DNA of 64,000 nucleotides from Simmondsia chinensis (lineage: Eukaryota > Streptophyta > Magnoliopsida > Caryophyllales > Simmondsiaceae): assembly GCA_018398585.1 (NCBI GenBank), contig JAGTTD010000001.1, positions 6,140,501-6,204,500 of the forward strand, written 5' to 3'. The position numbers were made by a program, and so were the translations under genes. Below are positions 21,893 to 33,652 of this stretch, one piece after another. How positions within the stretch are numbered: the first letter of the stretch is position 1; every line of letters starts with the position of its first letter. The notes below the pieces were generated by a model. That model was not told the DNA's origin. It searched no databases and saw only the letters and a program-made list of their open reading frames with translations.

Positions 21893-24800
21893 TCAAACTG
21901 AAAGACCCATCAAATTCGAGCAATGCTCGAACTTGTTCCCTGGTAGAACTTTTGTGAACATGTCAGCTGGATTGTCTTCAGTCCCAATCTTCCTCAACTC
22001 CACCTTCTGCTCGTCAATCAGATCTCTAATAAAGTGATGCTTCACATCTATATGTTTCGTTCGGTCGTGATGTGACATCTGATCTTTCTCTAGGTGAATA
22101 GCGGACTGACTATCACAGTATACTCTAACTGTCCCCTGCTCGACACTGATTTCACTGATCATACCTCTCAACCAGACGGCTTCTTTGAGCGCTTCTGTCA
22201 CTGCCATGTACTCGGCCTCGGTAGTAGATTGTGCTGTAACAGCTGTAAACACGCTCTCCAATTGATCGCTGTGTCACCTAAACAAAACACGTACCCTGAA
22301 GTGGACTTCCTGAGAATCCAATTCACTGCGTGCCAATGTTCTTTACCCGGATTCGCCATGTACCTACTAACTCTGCTCACTGCAAAAGCAATATCTGGTT
22401 GCGTGCAAACCATAGCATACATAATACTGCCCACTGCATTAGAATAGGGAATCTGTGACATGTACCTGACATCCTCCTCAGTCTGAGGCAAATCTAATGC
22501 TGAGAGTCTGAAATGAGCTGTTAAGAGGGTGCTAACCGGGTTAGCATCCTTCATATGAAATCTAACACCTTCTCAATATACTTTTCCCAAGACAAGTATA
22601 ATTTTTCGGCTTCTCGGTCTCTAAGAATTTCCATACCTAATATCTTCTTAGCTGCTCCAAGATCCTTCATCGCAAATTTACTCTTCAGCATAGATTTCAA
22701 GTCATCAACATTTTTCATGTCTCGTGCTGCAATCAACATATCATCAACGTACAAAAGCAAATAAACAAAGCCTGAATCTGTCTTTCTGAAGTACACACAA
22801 CTGTCGTACTTACTCCCGATGTAATCATGACTTGTCATAAACTGATCAAATCTCCTATACCACTGCCTAGGAGATTGCTTTAAACCATATAAAGACCTTT
22901 TAAGCAAGCACACATGATCTTCTTTTCCTTCAACAACAAAACCCTCGGGCTGATGCATAAAGATACTCTCTTCTAGTTCACCATGCAAGAATGCAGTTTT
23001 TACATCCAATTGTTCAAGTTCAAAGTCATGCATGGCAACCAAAGACAATAATGCACGAATCGAAGTATGTCTAACTACAGGTGAGAAAATATCATGAAAA
23101 TCAACACCTTGTACCTGACTGTAGCCTTTAGCTACCAAACGTGCCTTGTACCTTGCATCTTTAACTCTAGGAATGCCCTCTTTTCTTTTGAAGATCCATT
23201 TGCATTCAACCAGTCTTTTCCCTGTGGGAGGCTTCACCAGTTCCCAAGTCTGATTCTTATGAAGAGGCTGCATCTCTTCATTTATAGCAATGAGCCACTT
23301 ATCAGTATCTGATCTTGATACAACCTCTGAATAAGAAGTCGACTCACTGTCATCTAACGACTTAGCAGAAGTGAAAGCATAGGCAATCATCTCCTCATAT
23401 CCATATCTCTCAGGAGGCTTGATCTGACGCCTCGGTCTACCACCAGCTATGGCATTATTCTCTACCTGCTGAACTATTTCTGCATTATCAGTAACATCAT
23501 CAGAAACCCGTACCTGAGGTGTTGAAATACTCTCTAGCTGAACAATTTGCTGATCTGGCTGTATCTCTGTAATATCAGGTGTCTCAACCTGAACTGTTTC
23601 TCTGTCAATGGAGGGTGTATGTGGCGGATTAAGTAGAGCAGGCTCATCAAAAGTAACATCTCTACTAGTCAGAAACTTCTGAGCACTTGGATCCCACAAT
23701 CTATATCCCTTCACACCTGAGAATAACCAAGAAAGATGCACTTCTTGGCCCTAGGCTCCAGCTTTCCATTATTAACATATGCATATGCAGGACAACCAAA
23801 AACTTTAATCTGAAAATAATCAGAAGTTGAACCAGACCATACCTCTTAAGGAGTCTTCATCTGTAATGAAGAATGCGGTGCTTTGTTCACAAGATAGCAA
23901 GCCATGCTAACTGCTTCTGCCCACCATTCTCTCTTTAAACCTGCATTTGAAAGCATACATCAAGCCTTCTCAAGTAACGTCCTGTTTAACCTTTCAGCCA
24001 CTCCATTTTGCTGAGGTCGACCTGTACATGTCCTGAGTCTGACTATACCCTGATCTTCACAAAATCTAGTGAAGTCACCTTCGACAAACTCAAGACGATT
24101 ATCAGTCCTCAACCTCTTGATCGGCTTCCTTGTCTGGTTTTCAAGTAGAATCTTCCATTTCTTGAAGATATCATACACTTCATTTTTCTGCTTCAGAAAA
24201 TAGACCCAAACTTTACGTGAGTAATCATCAGTAAACGTTAGAAGATACCTGGACCCACCTTTAGAAGCCACTCTGGAAGGTCCCCACAGATCAGAATGTA
24301 TGTAATCTAACGTTCCTTTGGTATGATGCACTACTGACTTGAAGTTGACTCTCTTCTGCTTCCCATAAATACAGTGCTCACAGAATTCCATCAGTCCTGT
24401 TGACTGACCACAAAGCAGTCCCCTCTTACTCAGCTCAGACAATGCTTTATCATCAATATGACCCATTCTCATGTGCCATAGTCTTGTGATTTCTACATCT
24501 GTCATAGCAGATGTGGAAATAGCAACTGCACCTGTCACGGTTGTATCTGAAAGCTCATACAAAGTACCCACCCTATTTCCTTTCATCACAATTAACGCAC
24601 CCTTACTGACCCGCATGACTCCACCTTCAGCAGTGTATTTATACCCACTAGACTCAAGGGTACCTAGAGAAATCAAGTTCTTTTTCAACTCTGGGACGTG
24701 ACGTACATCACTTAAGGTTCTAATAGCTCCATCAAACATTCTCACACGGACTGTCCCAATCCCCACTACCTTACAAGCAGCATCGTTACCCATCAAGACA

Positions 24801-25753
24801 ACCCCACCTTGTATAGACTTATACGTGGAGAACCAGTCTTTGTTTGGAGTAATGTGAAACGAACAACCCGAATCCATAACCCACTTATCTTTGGGCCTGG
24901 ACTGAGAATCAGCAACTAATAGAAACTCCCCTTCACTATCCTCCTCTACAACACTAGCCTCGGCGGACTTGTCCTTGCCCTGGTCACCCCTGTTACCCTC
25001 TTTTGATTTATTCTTATAGTTGTAATAGTCTTTCTTTATGTGCCCTTTCTTGTGACAATAATGACACGACAGGTTCTTATGTCTAGATTTGGACCTAGAC
25101 TTATTCCCACTATTGGATCCCCTATGTTCTGGTCTACTTCTCACATGCAAACCACTACCTGAGTCATTCACCGAGTCAGATAATTCCCTATCTACCCGTT
25201 CTTTACTCACAAGGTTTCTTTTTACCTCATCAATAGTAATGATTGGCCTACCCCCGTATATCATACTTTCTACGAAGCCCTTATACGAATTAGAGAGTGA
25301 ACACAATAATATCATAGCTTGATCCTTGTCCTTAGGGACATCATCCAAAGCCTTTAATTCTTGTATAATTGAGGTAAACTCGCTAAGATGGTTTTTAAGA
25401 GATGTACTTTCTGTCATACGAAAAGTGAACAACCGACGCTTCACTGCAAGTTTGTTGGAGACTGATTTGTGGCAAAACATGTCTAACAATTTCTCCCATA
25501 ACTCCTTTGCGGTTTTCATCTCCAAGACTTCCGACAGAACATCATCAGCCAAACACATCTGTATAGCCGTGAGAGCCTTATCATCCAACTCTTCCCATTG
25601 TGCCTCGGTAATAGTCTCAGATTTCTTCTCTTTCCCCTCCAGTGCTTTCTTCAAGCCGTTCTGAGTTAGGAGTCCTTTTACACGGACTTGCCATAAGCTA
25701 AAGCTTCCCTGACCATTGAATTTCTCAACCTCAGTTTTAATACCTGATGCCAT
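21893..25753 (-). pseudogene. Copia element 1 gag-pol, broken
   Basis: Long frame 25753-23960 (597 codons): gag; a zinc knuckle CHYCHKKGHIKKDY whose last Cys is Tyr; protease WVMDSGCSFHIT; an integrase zinc region (LWHMRMGH...CEHC); and an integrase core with DLWGPS, LRTDNR and the Glu in GVAERLNRTLLEKA. TGA at 23957-23959 sits at an Arg position of relatives (CGA to TGA). A second long frame, 23741-22551, holds the RT with WIFKRK, QLDVKTAFLHGEL and YVDD (22740-22751). Frame changes near 22553 and 22250. In RNase H an internal deletion near 22305 joins HAVNWILR directly to KSTSGYVF and removes the segment with the first catalytic Asp. The C-terminus, 22261-21893, keeps STTEAEYMA and DNPADMFTK. 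Confidence 0.9.
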
Positions 25754-25774
25754 TGTATCAATTCGAAGAATCTG

Positions 25775-25786
25775 GCTCTAATACCA
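25775..25786 (-). promoter_or_regulatory. Primer-binding site of copia element 1
   Basis: The minus strand reads TGGTATTAGAGC, the initiator tRNA-Met complement with one T for C, three bases inside the 5' LTR edge. Confidence 0.85.
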
Positions 25787-25789
25787 ATT

Positions 25790-26267
25790 TGTGCGGAAAT
25801 AAACAATTTACTCGGATCTCTATCGAATCAAATACCACGACAATAACGAGAAATAAATCGGACTAAAAAGAAACAAAACAATCGACACAATGATTTACGT
25901 GGAAACCCCTTTACAATCGAAAGGGGAGAAAACCACGGGTGAAGATCGGAGCTTTTATTATTGAATCAAAAGAAGAAGAATTACAATATTCTCTCAGTCT
26001 CAATATTTTTGGTGGCGGCGCCGCAAGGGAAAATGCCTCACACAATATTTTTGGATACTTTGTGACGTACCCTACGTCCATATTTATAGATGTGCAAAAA
26101 ACCTGTTTCCCGATCGATCGGTTCCTCACCGATCGATCGGCCTGCTCTCTGGAAGCGTCCTTCTTTTACGTAACTTTCCCGATCGATCGAGCTCTACCTC
26201 GATCGATCGAACTCCTCACGGCCCTTCTCCTTAATGTGCCAAGTAATTTTGAGACATTATCCTAACA
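25790..26267 (-). repeat. 5' LTR of copia element 1 (478 bp)
   Basis: On the plus strand it begins TGTGCGGAAATAAAC and ends CATTATCCTAACA, followed by the TSD GGAAG. It contains four CGATCGATCG palindromes at about 26111-26210. It matches 21346-21805 closely, apart from a small indel next to these palindromes and scattered substitutions. Confidence 0.95.
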
Positions 26268-29200
26268 GGAAGCTTGAGTATGATGACCAGTCCTTAGCAA
26301 AGAAAAAGGCAAAGGTGTCCTAAAGGATTGTGGTTGAAATGGTTAAGAAAGATAAGTTTGGCAATTGGTTTCTTAACCCGGATATATTTAGAGACAGTGC
26401 AGGGATGCTTAGCGACATTTACAAAAAATAGGGGCAAACATCGAGCCTCAACTCTAACACCTCTTTCCATTCAGGTACTCTCCTTGGTGGAAGTGGGCCA
26501 CGGAGTTTAAGAAAAACTAAAGCTTGCTGGCTGAAGGAAAGTTCATATTGAGAGGAATAAACAAGTTCATGAAGCCCTATTTACTGAACGTATCAAGCCT
26601 GATACCTCTGTCCTCTCTGACCTTGACATGGAAGGTGCTTCTCCGAGCAACACATTTCAGAAGTTTGCAGTGGTTGTCCCAGAGCAATTATCTCAGGAGC
26701 CATGAGTATCATCTATTTGAACTGTTAGGGTATTGGCCGCACCCTGACAATTCAAGCTCTAATGGAGCTAACTTTTAAAGTCAGGCCGGGAATCGTCTTC
26801 TTAATGGAAACAAAAAAATTCATCTAGTCATATTTGTCGCATTGCATGCAGACTCCATTTCCAGCATTATTTCATGGTTGAACCAAGAGATACTTCAGGG
26901 GGTTTCTATTGTGGAATCATGATTTTATCATGACTGTTCGCATGTCTCTCCCCGCTTTATTTATGCTGATATTGAAGAACTTTGCTCGGGTGACAAACGG
27001 ACCCAAATGTTTCTCTAAGGCGAGCCCAATCGAGCCAAACGACCAACCTTCTGGTCCAACCTTACTCACTTTTGTTGCTACATTTCCCAACCTTTTTTCA
27101 TTGCAGGTGACTTTAATAATGCCATATCTTTGCTCGACAAGCTCTAGGGATGTCTAATAACGGACAATCAGATTTCATGGGTTGCTAATTTTTCGATGCA
27201 TGCAATGTGGCTGAGCTTCCATCCCATGGTGGTTGTTACTTATGGTCTAACAAGCAAGACAGGGATCATAACATTAAGGAATGTATCGATAAAGCTACCG
27301 CAATCTATGAATGGTCTGTGATGGTCCTGAATGCTGAAATTTTTCTTTATCCGGCTATTGCCTCAGCCCATTAAGTGTCAGGACTTTTGTTTTGAATCCA
27401 AGTGGCTTCTCGAAGATGATTGCCCTGATACAGTTCGAAGTGGGTGGACTGATGGTGACAACGGCTCTAGGGTGTTTCATTTATAGAGAAAGCTACCAAA
27501 GTATAGGACGGTACTAAAAAACTGGAGCATCAACCATAGAAAAGAGAGAACTGATTGGGTTAACTGCGTCTTTGCTCGGCTTACTGAACTCCACAGCAAG
27601 TTCGTGACTAAAACTGAAAACAGGAAGAAGATTTGCTTCAGAACAAGTTGGGGAAGTGGTCAAAAGCGGAGGAGAGATACTGGCATCAGTGGTCCCGAAT
27701 TAACTGGCTCTCTTACGAGGACAGGAACACGAAATTTTCATGACACTACCCTCCAACATAAGAAGAGAACTGCAAGTTTGAGATTGAAGATATAGAAAGG
27801 AGTGGGAGATAGGCAAGATTTGATTAAAGAAGGCAACCACTCACACTTCAAACACTTCTACAAGGCTAAAGGAACAAGCAGAATGGAAGAGGAAGTCGAA
27901 GCTTTGCACATCATGGTCACTGATTACATGAATTCTCAGCTCACAGCCCCCATAAGCAATGAGGAAGTGATGTTTGCAGCATTCCAAGCTTGGTGGTTTT
28001 AAGGCCCAAGGACTGGATGCTTTTCCGGGCATTTTTTATTCAAAGTTCTGGGAGGAAACACAGACGATGTGTATAGGGCAGTTAAAAGGCTTTTTCAAAG
28101 GTCAGAGAATGCTTAAAGAATTCAACAACACCAACATCCTCCTCATCCCAAAAATTCAAAGACCTAAACTATCCACCATTTTAGGCCTATTAGTCTTTGC
28201 AATTTCTGTTACAAAATCATTTCCAAAATTCTTACTAATAGAATTGAACCTTTTATGGATAGTATTATTTCTCCATTTCAATCAGCATTTATTAAAGGAA
28301 GAGAAATTCAAGCCAACAATCTTATTTCTCGTGAGGTTTTTCACGCATTGAAGAACCGAAGAAACGGGAGAACCAATTTATGGTGGTGAAGCTGGATCTT
28401 GCAAAGGCTTATGATCAAGTAGAATGACCCTTTCTTGAGAACGTTCTTTCTAAATTGGGGTTCTTGAAGATCTTCATTGATTGGATTATGGAATGTGTCT
28501 TCTCAGTTTGAATGTCCTCGATGGTTAACGGTCATCGTCTCGATAGTTTTCGTATTTCTAATTGTCTCAGACAAGGCGAACCCCTTTCCCCCTACCTCTT
28601 CCTGTTTGTGATGTAATGTTCATCGAAGCTTATCTTGAAAGGAGAAGTGGAAGGAGAATGGAAAATTTTCCACATTAGATCGGCTTGTCCAGGCCTATCT
28701 TATCTACTCTTCGCTGATGATCGTGTCTTGTTCTTCCAAGCTTCCTCACACGCCCACATTAGGGTGAAAAAGGTTCTCCAAATACTTCCGGTCAAGAAAT
28801 TAACTTCCATAAGTCTCATGTCTTCTTCTCTACAAATACCTCTGGAGGTTTGAGAGCAATGTATGAGTACTATGGGAGTTGATCTCCTTAGTTTGGACGA
28901 GAAATATTAGGGATCGCATATTTTATGGGGATAGTCTAAACAAAGCGCCCTTAGTTTCCTCTTTGATCGGATCAAAGGGAAAATGCAAGGGTGAGAGGCT
29001 AAACTCCTTCCCCATGCAGGTAGGGAGGTCCTCACCAAATCGGTTATCTATTCCATTCCTTCATTTGTCATGAGTTATTTTAAAATTTTGACTTCTTTTG
29101 CTAAAAGAATTAATAGTACCATTGCTCACTTTTGGTGGAAAGGTGGCAATACGGAGGACAAAGGGGCTCATTGCGCGAGTTGGAGTAAGATTTCTCGACT

Positions 29201-30767
29201 AAAAGGGACGGGAGGTTTGGGATTTCGTGACTTAACCAGGGCTAACCTTGCACTCCTTTCCAAACAAGTTTGGAGGGCGGTTGAGAATCTGAATGCATTG
29301 TGGGTTCGTATCTTTAAAGGAATTTATTTCAGCCATGGCTCTTTCCTTGATGCTCGAATTGGTCACAATCCGTCATGGGGATGGAAAAACTTCATTGAAG
29401 GAAGAAACCTCATTGCCAAAGGACTTCAGTGGAATGTGGGAAGTGGTGCATATAAATATTTGGACCGACAAGTGGGTCGCAAGTCTCCTGAGCTCTCGGT
29501 TCACTATAGAAGAAATAACACTGTAGGGCTCTCTCGTGTTCTCGAGCTGATGTGCCACTAGTGAGAAAGTGGAAGGAGGGGTCCCTTGCAAATCTCTTCG
29601 CTTCTTTTGAGGCTGATCATATAAGAGCCTTTCACATTGGTGCTTACGACCAGAAAGACACTGTTGTTTGGCACTTTTCTTCCTCCGAAGTCTCGATGAT
29701 TAAGTGGGTATATGCTCTTTGGCTCTCAAGAGAGGGCTGCGGCAACATGCATGATCAACCCTCGAGTTCGCAACCAAAACTTGACTCCTCTATTCGTCGC
29801 ATTTGTTGCGTTAGCACACCTCCGAAAATTTGCACACTTCTTATGGAGGGCATTTTCTTACGCTCTTTCCTAATAATTTTTTGTTAGGTGGATGGTTAAT
29901 GATCCAATGTGCATGTGCTGTGGTAATCAAAGGAAACTGTTGAACATGTACTATTCTTATGCCGTTTTGCCCAATTGACTTGGTTTGCTTCGAACTTGGG
30001 GTACAAGCCACCTCGCAAAGGTTTTGGTAGGTTCAAGATGTGTTGGAAAGCTGTGTCAAACTGTTTTATATCTAACCATTGTACTCTTTCTTTTATCGCT
30101 TTTCTTTGTTGGGAATTATGGAAGGCCAGAAATGCTTTTGTCATCCATTCTAATTCTTGTGATCCTGCCATTGTTGCGAGAGACGCTGATCGCCAATCGC
30201 ACATCTTCCTCAATGCCTCTCCAAGTCCGCTAACGGGTCCTACCAAAATAATATAGCACACGCATGAGCAGCATTGGTCCTCCCCTCCATCTTGCTTCTG
30301 GAAGCTTAATGTTGATGCAACTTAAAACTCTAATTCGAACTCCATTGTCGTTGTTGTTATCACTCGGGACTATCTTGGTCATGTTGGGGGAGGTTGGTGC
30401 TCCACTCTTTTCGGTGATTCCTCATTAACAAGTGAAGCGCTCACTGTTAGAGCGGCTTTTTTTCTTGCTCATTCCAATGGATGGGAATGCATCATCATTG
30501 ACTCTGATTGTAAGACTGTTATTGATGCTCTTGAAAATCTTAGAAAAACTCCATGGAAAATTAGGACAATAGTTGATGACATTTTATCCTTTTTAGTTTC
30601 TGATGTTTTTCTCTCTCTTTCTTTTGTTTGGACTCGTAGAATATGTAATACGGCCGTCCTTCGGGTGGCTAGGTTTCATCTCAATCATCTTTGCAACCAT
30701 GATTGGTGGTTTGTTTCTCCATTGCAGTTGGAGACTATTGTAAGGGTAGATCGTTGTTTAATATAAT
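26268..30767 (+). pseudogene. LINE ORF1 end and ORF2 (endonuclease, RT, RNase H), broken
   Basis: ORF2 probably starts at ATG 26702 (MSIIYLNC, then VRPGIVFLMETK), the opening of the AP-like endonuclease domain; GDFNNAIS follows near 27105. The RT begins near 27960 (LDAFPGIFYSKFWEE). It has PFQSAFIKGREI (about 28275), KLDLAKAYDQVE (about 28390), NGHRLDSFRISNCLRQGE and the catalytic FADD (28710-28721). A zf-RVT-like segment is near 29840-29990. A C-terminal RNase H (about 30300-30767) has KLNVDAT, IDSDCKTVIDAL and LNHLCNHDWW. Stops and frame changes occur throughout. This domain order with a plant-type RNase H is typical of plant L1 elements. Confidence 0.85.
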
Positions 30768-31050
30768 TTCGCCTTTGAGCTTTCTTGTGTTTGAAAAAAC
30801 AAAATCCGGTCAAAGGGAGAAACAAAACACAACAGGAAAAGAAATAAAAACTAAAATAAAACCATCCGTTTTGTTCTATTCAGTGTGTCTTGTGTACATA
30901 AAAGATTGAAATTTAATGGGCCTTTTTTTTACTCAAATTTTAATGGGCCTATATTGTTCTTGAGTTGGACTCTACAACAATTATATCTTGGATCAAACAC
31001 TCATATTTTCCATGAAAATAGGGATTCAACCATCATGTAAGTCAAATGTA

Positions 31051-31242
31051 CAATAATAACAGGCCCAATGCCTCAAGGGCTAGCTCAAAAGCAAGGTCGG
31101 GGGGGTGGGGGGTAGGATGTATGCAGCCTTACCCTATCGGGTGATACCTTAACAAGAGGCTGTTTTCTAGGACCTCCAACCTGATAAGCATGAAGAGCAA
31201 GGGAAGCATAGAGAGCATAAAAAGTATAAAAAGCATAAAAAG
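31051..31242 (-). mobile_element. Full-length Au-like SINE with a 17-bp TSD
   Basis: CATGTAAGTCAAATGTA occurs exactly at 31034-31050 and 31243-31259. Read on the minus strand, the 192-bp insert has an A-rich 5' part, a B-box-like GGTTGGAGGTCC, AAAACAGCCTCTTG, GGGTAAGGCTGCATACATCC, a C-rich block, and the tail CTTGAGGCATTGGGCCTG with TTATTATTG. These are the landmarks of the angiosperm Au-like SINEs: a tRNA-derived head, an AAGGCTGCGTA core and a TTG-type tail. A 17-bp perfect TSD implies fairly recent retroposition. Confidence 0.85.
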
Positions 31243-31259
31243 CATGTAAGTCAAATGTA

Positions 31260-31450
31260 AATCCCGCATAAGAGTTGTAGGAAAGAAGAGATTAATATAT
31301 AATCCTAACAGGTTACTTTACCGAATGCTAATTAATTTTAGAACAAAACTTCATTTGAACTTATATGTAGACCTCATGTGTCCGTACTCTGTGGGTTAGG
31401 CCTAAAAAAGGCCCAGTGATATTTAACAAACATGAACAAAATCATCAATG
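31260..31450. repeat. Diverged LTR-like fragment
   Basis: Segments such as GAACTTATATGTAGACCTCATGTG and the following GTGGGTTAGGCCTAAA align with the LTR-like sequence at about 33360-33510, upstream of the second primer site of copia element 2. It is diverged, without its own primer site or TSD. Probably a remnant of the same LTR family. Confidence 0.45.
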
Positions 31451-31639
31451 TTTCATTTTGCTTCCGAAGCGTCCTTGTTAACTATCGCCTCCGGGAAGTC
31501 AAAATCACAGCCAACCTCTTCGCCCGAGTAAGGATTATCTCATGTGCAATCTTTTAACCTCATACTATACATGCCTTCAATAGTGAGGCGAAATAAAAAG
31601 TTTCGTTAATTCTATTAATATTGTTTTCTTGTGCAAATC

Positions 31640-31810
31640 ATGGCATACTGCACATGGACACATGTAATAAGTGTCTAGACTTGCCATATATCTCGATTGG
31701 AAAATGTTTTGAAGAGAAATGGAAAAGTGGGCTATTATCAGGGGTCAAACTTGCGGCAAAAGTAAGGGAATTCAATCATGCTTAGTACCACTAGGCCACG
31801 ACATTAGACA
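31640..31810 (-). mobile_element. Possible tRNA-derived SINE head
   Basis: The minus strand carries GTGGCCTAGTGGT, close to the RNA polymerase III A box, and about 45 nt later AGTTTGACCCC, close to the B box. That spacing suits a tRNA-derived SINE head. No tail, poly-A or TSD was found, so this is a weak call. The rest of 31450-33004 shows no gene. Confidence 0.3.
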
Positions 31811-33004
31811 TTTATACTATGATTATATTAAAACTATTACAATTTAGATTTGTATAAATGAGTATCCTAGAAAAACGTTAATCACTTATGAGTGTTTACT
31901 AAGTTAAATTCTTTAGTTTATCATATCCTAAAAAGTAAGCCACGAGAAGATAGATTTGATTTGTTAAAGTCTCAACAAATAGATCCTAAGTAAATCTCTA
32001 TAATATCACACTGAACAATGGTTCTAGTGCTTTTGTTTCTATCATTAAGTGGTAAAGGGGCTTTCTTGATGCCACGTCTGACATATAAATATACCGGAAT
32101 AATATTTGATTTTTAGTTTTTGTATTTATCTCTAATATTAATTTAGGTTTTTTTTTTGGGGAAAAAGACCACCTATATGGACAGAATATTCAGTTTTAGT
32201 TAATGGAGGGTTAAATGGTAGTCATTTGCTATCTAAATTTTTTTTAGGTGGTTAAAAATAAAAAATAAAAAACCAGTTGTTAAAAATTTGATGGCATAGA
32301 ATATATATGGTCATTTGCAAAAATCCCCTTTATAAATAAATATAGGGTATTTTTAATATTTTCTACTGCACATATTTTTATAAATAAATTATGTTAATCA
32401 ATAATCAAATGTGGTTTCTATCTTTGTATGCTTTCTTTACTATATATATATTTTTTTTGTTAATTTCAGCCTATTTTAATTTTAGATCGTACCTTTAGTA
32501 TCAGAGTTTGTCCCCCTACGACATTTGATTCATTGATTGACTTGTAATACAATTCTAACGTCTATTTATAGAGTTTGTTCCTCCCTCTAGAGCCGGACTC
32601 ACTCTATTACCTATTGTACTACTCTATTACTATATATCTATATACCTTTTTGGGCATGTATTACTTTGTCTCTTGCTTGCGCTTGCTGCCATTGCCTGCT
32701 CTTCCCCACGTCGAAAATGTGAGGTTTAATTCAAGATTTACAAATAGACGATATTGTATTCATATTATGACATTTGCAACTTTTTTTATGAGTTATTATA
32801 ATAGTTGTATTGATTAATCTTCCAATCCTTTAACAAGAGGTATTGGGTTTAAAACTCATCCTTATTTTTCAAATACTTAGTATCCCTATTTAGTGGTTGT
32901 ATTGTCCTTACTAATAGTGGCAAAGTTACATATAAGTGAGAGCAGGTAATTGCCCACACTGAAGTACTAAAATACATTTAATTTTATTGTATAGTTACAA
33001 GTAA

Positions 33005-33153
33005 TACAAGAAATGTATATTGGGTTATAATTGTATATATTAGGCCAGTTGGGCTTATCATGTATGTAGTCGATACTATGTGTAAACATTATAAATATAT
33101 GAGAGAGCTCCTATTCTAGGGGTACCAATTATTCCCATATTTACACTTTCTCA
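33005..33153 (+). repeat. 5' LTR of copia element 2 (about 149 bp)
   Basis: It matches 37929-38081, starting with the alignable block TATATTGGG...TAATTGTATATATTAGG and ending CTTTCTCA immediately before the primer site. The extreme 5' end is diverged, so its start is approximate. Confidence 0.75.
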
Positions 33154-33165
33154 TGGTATCAGAGT

Positions 33166-33530
33166 GGCTAAATAATCCCGAACTCTTGTTTGTCAGCACC
33201 GTGTCCTCGGAAAGAAGGGTGCATTTATATTTGGTGCTCTGAGGGCCTCTCCATTACGTTGGATCCAATTGGGTCGGAGAAGGCAAGGGGTGTACTTGAA
33301 ATAGACTCACATGTGAGGCGGAGTATTGAGGATTCCACATGTGAGCCTATGAAGTAGAATCCCACATTGGAGTTGTGAGAGTGAAGATATCTATTTATAA
33401 GCCTAGTGGGTTAGTCCACCTATTGCCAATTAGTTTTAAAATGGAACCCCAGTTGGGCTTATATGTGGATCTCGTATGTTCCAACTCCGTGGCTCGTGCC
33501 TAAATTTAACATGGTATCAGAGTTAGCCCT
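33166..33530 (+). repeat. Embedded LTR end of another family plus second primer site
   Basis: Between the first primer site and gag lies LTR-like sequence: CACATTGGAGTTGTGAGAG, TTTATAAGCCTAGTGGG, then ...AAATTTAACA, directly followed by TGGTATCAGAGTTAGCCC (33511-33528), a second initiator-tRNA primer site. The start of this LTR is not resolved. Either an LTR of another family inserted here, or the element is a recombinant. Confidence 0.55.
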
Positions 33531-33652
33531 AGTTCTCTCGTAAAAATAAGGCAAACCCTAGCCGTTTTCTCTTTTCTTTAACCCTAGTCACCGGCGCCGC
33601 CGTCCCTCCCCAACCACCGCGCCTCTTCGTCGTCTTCTTCCTCCTCTCTCCC

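Larger units (their letters stand above)
21346..26267 (-). mobile_element. Complete Tork-like Ty1/copia retrotransposon (4.9 kb), decayed
   Basis: Minus-strand element flanked by the perfect TSD GGAAG (21341-21345, 26268-26272) inside the LINE. LTRs: 21346-21805 (3') and 25790-26267 (5'). The domain order gag, protease, integrase, RT, RNase H is that of Ty1/copia. The gag head (MASGIKTEVEKFNGQGSFSLW) and the protease/integrase style resemble the Tnt1/Tork lineage. It is the youngest layer of this nest. Confidence 0.95.
20140..30800 (+). mobile_element. L1-type LINE, decayed and split by a copia insertion
   Basis: A plant L1-like non-LTR element: ORF1 with a DUF4283-like domain and zinc knuckle at 20395-21345, then, after the copia insertion (21346-26267, TSD GGAAG), the ORF1 end at 26268-26700 and ORF2 at 26702-30767. 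The end has a weak A-rich tail near 30792-30802. I could not place the 5' end exactly or find a convincing outer target duplication, so the outer coordinates are approximate. Confidence 0.85.

Noticed and set aside
31640..31810. A tRNA gene
   Set aside because: A-box- and B-box-like motifs are present, but no cloverleaf or acceptor stem can be formed by eye; at most a SINE head.
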